Shown piece by piece: positions 45,167 through 52,493 of a stretch of 55,548 nt of DNA. The position numbers and the translations under genes were made by a program. Source of the stretch: Clostridia bacterium (lineage in GTDB: Bacteria > Bacillota > Clostridia > Oscillospirales > CAG-272). The notes under the pieces were generated by a model, which ran no database searches, was not told where the DNA came from, and was given only the letters and a program-made list of their open reading frames with translations. The stretch is from NCBI GenBank assembly GCA_017508195.1, contig JAFVZL010000029.1, forward strand, positions 1 to 55,548. Reading direction: 5' to 3'. Within the stretch, counting starts at the first letter, position 1. Each line of letters opens with the position of its first letter.

Positions 45167-45891
45167 ACGGCACTCTCCTTCACGATTGAGATAAACGCCT
45201 CTTCGAAATCGCTCGCTCCGGCTCCTTGCTTTAACTCATCCACCGTTCCGACAGCCAGAAGCTTACCGTTTTTCATAATACCGACGCGGTCCGAAAGCGC
45301 TTCTGCCTCTTCCATATAATGAGTTGTAAGGATTATCGTTACCTCGCCCTTCAATGCGCGGATCGTTTCCCAAAGATCGTGTCTTGCTATAACGTCGACT
45401 CCAAGAGTAGGCTCGTCTAAAAATAGGACTTTCGGCTCACTGATCAGTGCCATTGCAATACTTACGCGGCGTTGCCAACCACCCGATAGCTTTCCCGCCC
45501 TTCTGTTCAGGACGTCGAGTAGGTCGAGCCGCTCCGCTATCCGTGCGATCCTTGATTCAGTCTTTTCCTTTGAAAATCCGTGAACACCGCAGATCAGCTC
45601 GAGGTTTTCTCTTACGGAAAGTCCACACGCAACAGCGGTTTCCTGTGGCGAAACACCGATCAGTCGCTTTATCCGATCCGCCTCACTCGTAACGCTGTAA
45701 CCGCACACGAGTGCATCACCGCTCGTCGGTTGTGTTAAGCAGGATAAAATTTTGATCGTAGTTGTCTTTCCCGCACCGTTTACCCCGAGCAGAGCGAACA
45801 GTTCACCCTCCCGTATTTCAAGATCGAGATTGTCTACGGCGGTTATATCCTTGTACCGCTTGGTAAGTCCTGTCGTCTTAATTGCTTGCAT
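45163..45891 (-). CDS. ABC transporter ATP-binding protein
   Basis: 242 residues. Walker A is GVNGAGKTTT (about 34-43), the signature is LSGGWQRRVSIAMAL, and Walker B is VLFLDEP followed by TLGVD. It has the form found in drug/Nod-factor type exporters (DrrA/NatA-like). It pairs with the ABC-2 permease whose start overlaps its stop. A GGAGGAAAAG site lies just before the ATG. Upstream, after about 110 bp, the palindromic repeat region begins. Confidence 0.94.
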   Translation of the reverse strand: MQAIKTTGLTKRYKDITAVDNLDLEIREGELFALLGVNGAGKTTTIKILSCLTQPTSGDALVCGYSVTSEADRIKRLIGVSPQETAVACGLSVRENLELICGVHGFSKEKTESRIARIAERLDLLDVLNRRAGKLSGGWQRRVSIAMALISEPKVLFLDEPTLGVDVIARHDLWETIRALKGEVTIILTTHYMEEAEALSDRVGIMKNGKLLAVGTVDELKQGAGASDFEEAFISIVKESAV

Positions 45892-46005
45892 TTCTTTTCC
45901 TCCTTTTCTTTGCTTGCGGAGTTATTATATCAAAGAAGAATAGGGAAGTGTTTTTTTTGATCTGTTCGGTCGTTTTTGGTTCGTGTTCGGTTGTCAGGGC
46001 TCTCA

Positions 46006-46047
46006 CAAGCGCAAAAAAACACCGCCTCGAGGGGCGGTGTGCGCTTG
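46006..46047 (-). terminator. Terminator-like hairpin, copy 1 of a repeated unit
   Basis: CAAGCGC (46006-46012) pairs with GCGCTTG (46041-46047), enclosing ACACCGCC against GGCGGTGT. On the minus strand the inner stem is followed by TTTTTTT. A near copy lies at 46859-46899. Confidence 0.7.
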
Positions 46048-46111
46048 AGAGTAATTGATGAAAAGGATACAAAATCCAACTTAAATCAAGGCGTGAGCCT
46101 TGTATATCATC

Positions 46112-46286
46112 AAATGATGCATCGCCTTGCGGCGATATGATGCATTTGCTTCGCAAAAATGATGTTGCTCCACTTCGTTCCGCAATGATGCGATGTTTGC
46201 CCAAAAATGTGGCGAAGCCACGCATCATTAGGCGAAGCCGTCATCATTGGCGAAACCAACATCATTTGCCAAAGGCAAACATCATT
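46112..46286. repeat. Hairpin array with ATGATG/CATCAT linkers, copy 1
   Basis: Four ATGATG words (about 46114, 46137, 46159, 46185) are followed by four CATCAT words (about 46223, 46241, 46260, 46280). Between successive words sits a small hairpin: ATCGCC-TTGC-GGCGAT, TTTGC-TTC-GCAAA, GTGGC-GAA-GCCAC at the centre, then GGC-GAA-GCC, TGG-CGAAA-CCA and TTTGCC-AAA-GGCAAA. The whole is an imperfect palindrome of palindromes of 175 bp. Open frames across it are by-products of the repeats. Confidence 0.9.
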
Positions 46287-46316
46287 CAAAATATACCATA
46301 AAATCGGTTGTTTGTA

Positions 46317-46488
46317 AAATGATGTATCGCTGTGCGATATGATGCATTTGCTTCGCAAAAATGATGTTGCTCCACTTCGTTTCGCAATGATGCGATGTTT
46401 GCCCAAAAATGTGGCGAAGCCACGCATCATTAGGCGAAGCCGTCATCATTGGCGAAACCAACATCATTTGCCAAAGGCAAACATCATT
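46317..46488. repeat. Hairpin array with ATGATG/CATCAT linkers, copy 2
   Basis: A 172-bp copy of the array at 46112-46286, in the same orientation and nearly identical. The first inner hairpin differs (TATCGC-TGT-GCGATA), but the base pairing is kept by paired changes. It is separated from copy 1 by 30 bp of AT-rich sequence and ends 1 bp before a strong terminator at 46490. Confidence 0.9.
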
Positions 46489-46489
46489 C

Positions 46490-46530
46490 AAAAAAGCCTA
46501 ATTTGTCCGGTAGACAAATTAGGCTTTTTT
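46490..46530. terminator. Perfect bidirectional terminator
   Basis: AAAAAAGCCTAATTTGTC (46490-46507) pairs perfectly with GACAAATTAGGCTTTTTT (46513-46530) around a CGGTA loop. It directly joins the end of hairpin array copy 2 to a fragment of the tmRNA 3' end (46533). Confidence 0.88.
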
Positions 46531-46532
46531 GT

Positions 46533-47100
46533 TGGTGGAACCGTAAGGAGCGAAGCGACGGAATAGCGAGGAACGAGCGTCCGGGAATGTAGCAGGAAAA
46601 GGTGGAGCTTTACTTGCTTGTGGAGCGCGACACACGCGCCCCGTCGCGCGTAAAGGACGGGAATCTGCCATCGCGGACTGTGCCTAAAGCAAGGCGCTCC
46701 GCTTTGATAAAAAAGCATAGCCGATTGCTTGCTCAGGCAGGGTGTGAACCCGATTCGCGCCCGAGCATTGCACGAACAAAGTGAATCTTTATATCTTGGG
46801 CAAAAAATTCGAGTAAAGCAAAAGTGCGCGAACGGGTTCAATGATGGTCGGTTCCACCAAGCGCAAAAAAAACACCGCCTCAAGAGGCGGTGTGCGCTTG
46901 GTGGAACCGACGGGTAGCAAGGCAAAAACATTTGAGGAATGTTTTTGCCGAAGCGCTGTCAACAAAGCAAGGAGCTGAAGGAGGGAGCCGGCGAGCGACG
47001 CGCAGCGACTATGCGACTTGACTGGGGAACCTTCAATTCCCGGGGCACCCACGAGTTCCCGTTTGGGATCTCGTGGGAGCCTGTTTTGCTCGATCAGATG
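46533..47100. other. Non-coding region with fragments of the tmRNA 3' end
   Basis: TGGTGGAACCG, the complement of the tmRNA acceptor 3' strand plus CCA, occurs at 46533-46543. Its longer form TGGTGGAACCGACGGG occurs at 46899-46914, and the inverted form GTCGGTTCCACCA at 46847-46859. The true gene end has the same 16 bp at 47148-47163. The intervening sequence has several inverted repeats (for example CCCACGAG near 47046 with CTCGTGGG near 47071) but no credible gene. This is the pattern expected of repeated integration at, or excision from, the ssrA 3' end (inference). Confidence 0.65.
46859..46899 (-). terminator. Terminator-like hairpin, copy 2 of a repeated unit
   Basis: AAGCGC and GCGCTT enclose ACACCGCCT-CA-AGAGGCGGTGT, and on the minus strand the inner stem is followed by eight Ts. 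It is nearly the same as 46006-46047. It is itself bracketed by inverted copies of the tmRNA 3' end (46847-46859 and 46899-46914). Confidence 0.7.
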
Positions 47101-47146
47101 AAAAGAAAAAGAGGCAAGAACAAGCATAGCATTTTGTCCTTGCCTC
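47101..47146 (-). terminator. Terminator of the tmRNA gene
   Basis: GAGGCAAGAACA (47111-47122) pairs with TGTCCTTGCCTC (47135-47146). On the minus strand the stem is followed by TTTTTCTTTTC, directly after the encoded CCA. Confidence 0.88.
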
Positions 47147-47147
47147 A

Positions 47148-47512
47148 TGGTGGAACCGACGGGAATTGAACCCGTGTCCAAAGACCTCTTGATATAACCT
47201 TCTCCGTGGGCAGTCAGTCAACTGAATTTCCCTCGCAGTGCTGCCGACAGACAGGCTGCTCCGCTTGGTAGCCTCTTAATGCATGACCGATACAGAAGCA
47301 ACTCTCGGTTCATGTTCACTACTGATTTGACGCACGGCGAGAGCCGTAGTCCTCTCTCGCGGTACGGGCGGCGTTAATGCCGCATCACAGCTTACGCTGC
47401 AAGACGAACAGTGTTGTTGTCGTTTATTATTTAAGTTGGACATTTTAACGGGATTATCCGGCCCGCCACGCTTATCATACCTCAAAACCCCTGTCGAAAC
47501 CATTGCGGTCCC
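47148..47512 (-). ncRNA. ssrA: Transfer-messenger RNA (tmRNA)
   Basis: 365 nt on the minus strand. The 5' end reads GGGACCGCAATGGTTTCGAC, and its first seven bases pair with CGGTTCC near the 3' end to form the tRNA-like acceptor stem; CCA is encoded (47150-47148). The T arm is ACGGG-TTCAATT-CCCGT. The tag reading frame ends ...N-D-N-N-T-V-R-L-A-A-stop (stop TAA at 47394-47392), the usual hydrophobic LAA degron. The codon before N-D-N-N is ATA, not the common GCA or GGC, so the resume codon needs mapping. tmRNA with SmpB rescues stalled ribosomes. A strong promoter and a terminator bound the gene. Confidence 0.96.
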
Positions 47513-47531
47513 ATAGGTATTCGGTAACAAT

Positions 47532-47560
47532 ATTATATACTTTTTTTTGTCGTTTGTCAA
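47532..47560 (-). promoter_or_regulatory. Promoter of ssrA
   Basis: On the minus strand a consensus TTGACA (47560-47555) and TATAAT (47537-47532) are 17 bp apart, about 20 bp before the 5' end of the mature RNA. Confidence 0.88.
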
Positions 47561-47833
47561 CCGTCTGTTTTTGACTGATTTTGCCAAAAAAAACGGTAGT
47601 TTAAACGAGTATTCGGGGCGGGGGCGTGTTAAATGCCGGAAAAACAACCAAGTAAACTTTTAGCGTGCTTTTGATAACTTAAGAAAGAAAAAGCGGTTAA
47701 ACGGTAGTGTTGGGGCGTGATAAATAACGTTTTTTTACCCCCGACCCGTGGCGAGTTTTTCTTTTTTGATTTGCGCGGAAAAGGCGTGTAAAAAATATTT
47801 TTCATAAATTTTCACCTTTTTCGTCCGAAAATA

Positions 47834-47862
47834 TTGACTTTTTTTGCGCGCGGTGATATAAT
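47834..47862 (+). promoter_or_regulatory. Promoter of the uL15-like fusion gene
   Basis: TTGACT (47834-47839) and TATAAT (47857-47862) are 17 bp apart, 67 bp before the ATG at 47930. It excludes the in-frame ATG at 47834. The 270 bp between the ssrA promoter and this one holds no gene; it is T-rich and carries two copies of a motif (ACGGTAGT...GGGGCGTG) near 47592 and 47701. Confidence 0.8.
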
Positions 47863-47929
47863 TTTGACAGTATACTGCTATAGTTATATGTACTTTGCGC
47901 CCTGCGCAAGAAAGGTTTGGTGCTTTTTA

Positions 47930-49702
47930 ATGAAAAAAACAATGCGTTCAGTTTTTATATCGGTTCTTGCCGTTGCGATGCTTCTGTCCGTTTTTATGGT
48001 TGGTGCATCCGCTGCTGTGTCTGGAGCCGGATATGATTATTCGGCTGGCGACGGCATTGTCTACATAACGTCGTCATACGATGCGTTCTCGAATTCTACG
48101 CTCGTTACTTCCGATGTCTCCCGTGTATACAGTGGCTTCACGCTCGACGACTCATACCGCAAGGTTCTCCTTGCATACAAGGTCGAGCTGGTACATAACG
48201 ATAATTTCGTCAGCGATACCACAGGCGAGACGTTTAACGTGAAGATAGTCATTCCCTCAGCTCTTCGCGATACCAATGATCTCGGACTTTACCATGTAAA
48301 TTCCTCTGATTCCTTCGAGAAGGTTGATGCATTTTTCAGTGAGGGATATGTCGAGTTCACTACCGAGGAGCTTGGAGTATTCGCCTTTGCAGTGAGAGCG
48401 ACCGCTCCCGTGCCCTATGTCGAGCCTGATTATTCCTGGGTAGGCACTCTTATCTGGATCGGAGTTGCCGTCCTTCTTATTGGCGGCGTCGTATTGTTTA
48501 TAGTTCTTCGTAGAAGAAAGGCTGTAGCAGCTGCTGCGGCAGAGGAGACTTGCGAACAAACGAATACCGAGGCTCCCGCACCCGAGGCAGAGACACCTGC
48601 ACAGACCGTGGCTGAGGCTACACCTGAGGCTGCACCCGAGACTCCCGTTGAGGAGACGGCAGCTGAGGAGCTTCCCGCAGAGCCCGAGAAGCCCGCAATT
48701 ACCATCAGATTCACCGAGGAGAGCGAGGCTGTCGGCGAAGACGGAGTGGCTGCTCCCAGCGTTCGCTTCAGAACGTCCTTTGAGTCGAGATACATCCAGT
48801 CCGGTGTTCTTCAGGATTACTACACCGCTATCAAAAATGCGCTCCTTTCCTACAAGGGCGTTAAGGCTAGAACCAGCTGGAATTACGAGGCATTCAATAA
48901 GGCGAGAGTTCAGTGCGCCAAGGTAAACATCAAGGGTAACGCACTTCTCGTTTACCTTCCTCTCGATCCCGCAAATTACAACATCAAGAAGTATCACTTC
49001 AACGATATGTCCGCGAAGCCCAAGTTCGCAGGCATGCCTATGCTTATGAAGGTTAAGAGCGAGAGAGCTCTTAAGTACACCCTCGAGCTTATCGAGGAGG
49101 TAATGAAGGCCCTCGAGATACCCATGGCAGAGGTACAGAACGTTGATTACCACATGCCTTATGAGACTACCGAGGAGCTCGCATCCCGCGGACTCGTTAA
49201 GATCATCCTTCCCGCAGGCGTGACCCTCGAGGACAATATCAGCGTTGTTAAGACTAACGTAGGCGCTATGCTTGCTAATGAGGCAGCAGCTGAGGCTAAG
49301 ACAATAGTTGCATCCGAGGCAGTCAGAGTTGTATCGGGTGATATCCCCCATGTGATCGACAAGGAAAAGATCGTACACGTTGATGCGGTTAAGGCAGATG
49401 AAATGCTCACCAACGACGAGGCTAAGCAGGTCGTTGATGTTATTCACACCGGCGCGGCAGAGCGCAAGGGCAGAATGGTTGCCGTAAACCTTGATACTCT
49501 CTGTGAGAGCTACGAGGACGGAGAGACCGTTGACGTTGCCTCTCTTAAAGCTAAGAGCATCGTACCCGCAAGCACCGCATGTATAAAGGTTCTTGCCCGT
49601 GGCACAATGACCAAGGCTCTCACCGTTATCGCAAGCAAGTATTCCTTGGCAGCAGTCAAGATGATATATCTGGCTGGCGGTCACGCAGAGATCGAAGACT
49701 AA
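47930..49702 (+). CDS. Membrane protein with a uL15-like cytoplasmic C-terminus
   Basis: 590 residues. A signal peptide (1-28, ending GASA) is followed by an exported beta domain (30-165), one membrane span (about 172-194) with a stop-transfer RRRK, and an Ala/Pro/Glu-rich linker (197-255). A conserved cytoplasmic domain follows (about 278-400, with FRTSFESRYIQ, SYKGVKARTSWNYE and VYLPLDP), a form I recall from other Bacillota but cannot name. The final 70 residues (519-590: VNLDTLCESY, ASLKAKSIV, CIKVLARGTMTKALTVIASKYS, AGG) match the C-terminal half of ribosomal protein uL15. The ATG at 47930 follows the promoter; its ribosome binding site is weak (AAAGG). This is not the real ribosomal L15, which is about 146 residues. 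Confidence 0.8.
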   Translation: MKKTMRSVFISVLAVAMLLSVFMVGASAAVSGAGYDYSAGDGIVYITSSYDAFSNSTLVTSDVSRVYSGFTLDDSYRKVLLAYKVELVHNDNFVSDTTGETFNVKIVIPSALRDTNDLGLYHVNSSDSFEKVDAFFSEGYVEFTTEELGVFAFAVRATAPVPYVEPDYSWVGTLIWIGVAVLLIGGVVLFIVLRRRKAVAAAAAEETCEQTNTEAPAPEAETPAQTVAEATPEAAPETPVEETAAEELPAEPEKPAITIRFTEESEAVGEDGVAAPSVRFRTSFESRYIQSGVLQDYYTAIKNALLSYKGVKARTSWNYEAFNKARVQCAKVNIKGNALLVYLPLDPANYNIKKYHFNDMSAKPKFAGMPMLMKVKSERALKYTLELIEEVMKALEIPMAEVQNVDYHMPYETTEELASRGLVKIILPAGVTLEDNISVVKTNVGAMLANEAAAEAKTIVASEAVRVVSGDIPHVIDKEKIVHVDAVKADEMLTNDEAKQVVDVIHTGAAERKGRMVAVNLDTLCESYEDGETVDVASLKAKSIVPASTACIKVLARGTMTKALTVIASKYSLAAVKMIYLAGGHAEIED

Positions 49703-49964
49703 TTGGCTGACTAATTTCAGTGCAATCGAAAAGGACCACCCAGAGGGCGGTCCTTTTCTATCGCCGTATCCTCGCTCCGCTGTACACCGCGCTCTAACAA
49801 ACCGGTAAGCGAGCGTTTCGTAGCGCGGGTCAAGCAAAGGGCAAAATGGAACCTTGATCCATTTTGATTTGCTAAAGCAAATTTCCCCTTGGCTTGTTGA
49901 ACATATTGCGAAGCGCTCTCAGTCGGCAGAACGACGATTTCCATCTGAAATTAGTCTAGCCAAT
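49702..49964. repeat. MITE-like element, copy A, with terminal inverted repeats
   Basis: ATTGGCTGACTAATTTCAG (49702-49720) and CTGAAATTAGTCTAGCCAAT (49945-49964) are inverted repeats differing by one inserted base. The left end overlaps the last base of the stop codon of the uL15-like gene. Just inside is a terminator-like stem, AAAGGACC-RCCC-type against GGGCGGTCCTTT (49730-49756), which now ends that gene. The core carries nested hairpins (CAAGC...GCTTG, TTTGCTAAAGCAAA). No transposase is present, so it would be moved in trans. Confidence 0.8.
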
Positions 49965-49975
49965 TTACGATACTC

Positions 49976-50230
49976 TGAATAGGCGTAACCGAAAAAGGGC
50001 CACCGTCTCTGTGGTCCTTTTTCTATCCCCGTTTTCTCGCGCTCGCTGTACACCGCGCTCTAGCAAACCGGTAAGCGAGCGTTTCGTAGCGCGGGCCAAG
50101 CAAAGGGCAAAATGGAACCTTGATCCATTTTGATTTGCTAAAGCAAATTTCCCCTTGGCTTGTTGAACATATTGCGAAGCGCTCTCAGTCGGAAGAACGG
50201 GGATTTTCATTCCAAATTAGGCTGGCTCAA
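49976..50230. repeat. MITE-like element, copy B
   Basis: About 190 bp of the core (from CTGTACACCGCGCTCT to AGCGCTCTCAGTCGG) is nearly identical to copy A. The terminator-like stem is kept but with paired changes (AAAAAGGGCCACC...TGTGGTCCTTTTT region). The right end (CCAAATTAGGCTGGCTCAAT) has drifted, and the left end is hardly recognisable. Confidence 0.8.
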
Positions 50231-50234
50231 TACT

Positions 50235-50300
50235 TTGCTGACTAATTTCAGTGCGATAGAAAAGGACCACTCAGAGGGCGGTCCTTTTCTATCACCGTTC
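50235..50300. repeat. MITE-like element, copy C (left end only)
   Basis: TTGCTGACTAATTTCAGTGC and the following AAAGGACCAC...GGTCCTTTTC stem repeat the left end of copy A. The copy is cut off after about 65 bp. Together copies A to C fill the 664-bp gap between 49703 and 50366. Confidence 0.8.
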
Positions 50301-50321
50301 TCTCATACTCACACTTCGCAT

Positions 50322-50370
50322 AAAAAAACGACCTTGATCTTACTTTACCAGACCAAGGTCGATTTTTTAT
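50322..50370. terminator. Bidirectional terminator
   Basis: AAAAAAACGACCTTG and CAAGGTCGATTTTTT (stem 50329-50336 with 50354-50361) are flanked by A and T tracts. It serves the minus-strand gene ending at 50367, whose stop it overlaps, and stops readthrough from the left. Confidence 0.82.
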
Positions 50371-50978
50371 TCCTCCTCGGGCACTACAGCACCCGTGTTA
50401 AGAAGCGTTGCATTCATTCTTATAGAGATCTCAATGCCCTCGTCATCACGCTTTGCGGTGAGTGAGGTGTAAGCGAGTTCGAGTGTATCGCATTCGCCGT
50501 CAAGTAAACGTGTAACGTCCTCGTCGGATGCACCGAAGTATGAGAGCAGAGCCTTGACGGCACGCTTTCCGCCGTAGGCGTTTCCACGATACATAGCGAT
50601 ATCTCTGTTAGCGTCGTCATCGTCGGGCTTCATCCAGTCGAAGCCGGCGTAGTTACCGTCATGACCCCAGAGAGTGAGCTTTATTCTGCCACGGGAGATG
50701 AGCTTGATGACGAGCGTTTTTCCCTTATTGATAAGGGCGTTGTCGCGTGCCGTGAAAAGGCCGATATCGTTTATCTCCTCCCATGATACCGAAACGGCAC
50801 GGAAGAAGTATATGGGCAAAAAGATTATTGCAGCAGCAAGAACTATTATAAGCGGGTAGAGCTTTAATAATCCCTCGACCTCATTGTTCATGCTCCAGCA
50901 TATCATTAGCAAAAGCATAAGCGGTATCTCGGTGAGAAATACCCATAGCCTTACCTTAAGTAAATAAACAGACTTCAT
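50367..50978 (-). CDS. Unknown protein with two N-terminal membrane spans
   Basis: 203 residues. Two hydrophobic spans close together (about 10-30 and 40-60) are followed by a cytoplasmic beta-type region that reads like a PH-like domain (VSVSWEEINDIGLF, KTLVIKLISRGRIKLTLWGHDGNYAG), and a C-terminal part without a known motif. The start at 50978 is chosen because AGGAAA lies upstream; the longer frame to 51053 lacks a site. No family is recognised with confidence. It is likely monocistronic; the Nudix gene upstream ends 120 bp before it on the same strand. Confidence 0.7.
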   Translation of the reverse strand: MKSVYLLKVRLWVFLTEIPLMLLLMICWSMNNEVEGLLKLYPLIIVLAAAIIFLPIYFFRAVSVSWEEINDIGLFTARDNALINKGKTLVIKLISRGRIKLTLWGHDGNYAGFDWMKPDDDDANRDIAMYRGNAYGGKRAVKALLSYFGASDEDVTRLLDGECDTLELAYTSLTAKRDDEGIEISIRMNATLLNTGAVVPEEE

Positions 50979-51097
50979 TTTGATTTCCTGATATAGTATT
51001 TGCCGATCAACCTCGGACAGAACAAGTATATCATAACAAGCGGAGCAAATCAAGAATAATTTGTAAAAAGGGCGGTGAAATGACCGGACACCGATGC

Positions 51098-51643
51098 TTA
51101 ACTGTTATACTCCTTTGCATCGAGCAATTCCTTTGCTCTCTTTAATACAGGCACTTCGCGCCTTGCAACAAGTCTGCCGAGCTTAGAGTCCGAGCATCTC
51201 TCGTATTCTTTTATCGCCTCGTCAAAGCTTAGCTTCAGTGTCGAGAGATGGAAACTCTCTATCTCGTCCTCGGTGAGATGCTTATCCCCGAAGGAGAGCA
51301 CCCGACAGAGAAAGTAGTTGCCTATGTTGTGCCTGTGTATAAGGTTGTAATAATCGTCTACTACGCCGATTTTTGAGAGCACCTCGACCTCGGCACCGAG
51401 CTCCTCGAGAAGCTCTCGCTTTATAGCAGAATAGAGGTCCTCGCCGCTCTCTACACCGCCTCCCGACGTTTCTATGAGAGTAGCCTTGCCGAAAAGATCG
51501 TCGCGCACCGCGCGCACGAAATAAAACGCACCGCTATCGTCAACGACGATAGCTCTTGCTATCACCCTGTCGTGATCTGTGTATTCGTATTCCCATTCAT
51601 TATCCTCAAGATGTAAGGATAATTCCGTCTTTTCTAACTCCAT
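51098..51643 (-). CDS. Nudix hydrolase
   Basis: 181 residues. The Nudix box G-x5-E-x7-R-E-L-x-E-E-x-G is complete in GGGVESGEDLYSAIKRELLEELG (about residues 61-83), so Mg2+-dependent hydrolysis of a nucleoside diphosphate linked to another group is expected. The C-terminal 60 residues are helical. The substrate is not predictable from the box. GGAG lies before the ATG at 51643. The zinc-ribbon gene upstream ends 50 bp away on the same strand. Confidence 0.9.
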   Translation of the reverse strand: MELEKTELSLHLEDNEWEYEYTDHDRVIARAIVVDDSGAFYFVRAVRDDLFGKATLIETSGGGVESGEDLYSAIKRELLEELGAEVEVLSKIGVVDDYYNLIHRHNIGNYFLCRVLSFGDKHLTEDEIESFHLSTLKLSFDEAIKEYERCSDSKLGRLVARREVPVLKRAKELLDAKEYNS

Positions 51644-51693
51644 ATTATTACTCCGTTAAAAGAAATTGTCAGGCACTCCGAGCGGCACAGAAT

Positions 51694-51960
51694 TCAGAAC
51701 CAATATTTGTTCATCTCTTCAATAATATCCGCATCGAGCTTTTCGTCTATCGCATCGGGGATAACCGCATCTATGTTGCACCTCGGGCAGAGCGCTGTCT
51801 CACCTTCGTCGGCATAAGCGCTTATCTCGCTGCTTTCAAATTCGCTCTGACAGTAGAAGCAATAGCACCTCTCGGACGATGCTACCAGCTTTGCGTTGTG
51901 CGAGCTGTATGCGTGAAGCTTTTTTAGTTCCTTTTCTTTTTCGCAAGTAAAAGCATTCAT
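51694..51960 (-). CDS. Small zinc-ribbon-like protein
   Basis: 88 residues. A Y-C-F-Y-C pair and a later CPRC form a four-cysteine metal site (CYCFYCQSEF, then ETALCPRCNIDAVIPD). Proteins with this layout are widespread and are usually annotated only as cytoplasmic proteins. The ATG at 51960 is preferred over the GTG at 51969, because GAGGTG lies immediately upstream of, and overlaps, that GTG. No function can be assigned. Confidence 0.8.
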   Translation of the reverse strand: MNAFTCEKEKELKKLHAYSSHNAKLVASSERCYCFYCQSEFESSEISAYADEGETALCPRCNIDAVIPDAIDEKLDADIIEEMNKYWF

Positions 51961-52126
51961 ATAAATCACCTCGATGCATGATTTTTTGGTACTACGATTA
52001 TATCATATATACCTACCGATGTAAATACCCGATAGGCTTTATAGCGGTCTAAAAAAAGCACTCGCACATGAAAACGTCATACGTTTCTTTGGCGAATGCC
52101 TTTATTTATCAGATTTTAAAAATGGC

Positions 52127-52363
52127 TCAGTCCTCGATATCGAGGAGCTTTGACACCTGAACGTTGAGCACTTCACCAATAACGAAGAGTGTCTTCAACG
52201 ACGGGCAGAAATAACTGTTAGGTCCCTCGAGCTGAGATATATAACCGGCTGAGAGTCCGCATGCTTCTGCGAGCTCCTCCTGCGTCATTCCTGCAAGCTT
52301 TCTGTAATAAGCTATTTTGAGACCGATCTTTATCAAGTTCATTTTATATTGACTGTCAAGCAT
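52127..52363 (-). CDS. XRE-family transcriptional regulator
   Basis: 78 residues: one HTH_3 domain with IGLKIAYYRKLAGMTQEELAEACGLSAGYISQLEGP, followed by a short dimerisation helix. ATG 52363 is preferred over GTG 52372 because the GAGGTG site overlaps the latter. It is divergent from the SLOG-like gene at 52494 across a 130-bp AT-rich gap, so it may control that gene (inference). No clear palindrome was found in the gap. Confidence 0.88.
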   Translation of the reverse strand: MLDSQYKMNLIKIGLKIAYYRKLAGMTQEELAEACGLSAGYISQLEGPNSYFCPSLKTLFVIGEVLNVQVSKLLDIED

Positions 52364-52493
52364 AATAATCACCTCGCAAAATAATTATAAACTATTTACA
52401 AGCTAATTATTATATGATAAAATATAGATATTACTATATCTCGCCTATGAAAAGCGCGGTATTATATATAAAAAACATGATGGGGTGATGTGA

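Noticed and set aside
46733..46860. A possible tRNA in the region with T-arm-like words GGGTTCA and TGAACCC.
   Set aside because: No cloverleaf could be completed, and the words are explained by inverted repeats and tmRNA 3'-end fragments.
46110..46931. Several open frames of 70 to 147 residues in the repeat region before ssrA.
   Set aside because: They translate the hairpin arrays and tmRNA-end fragments. The same peptide occurs twice because the DNA repeat does, and there are no ribosome binding sites.
48257..49837. A 526-residue open frame on the minus strand opposite the uL15-like gene.
   Set aside because: It is low-complexity, Leu/Cys/Ser-rich sequence produced by the complementary strand of a GC-biased gene and runs into a repeat.
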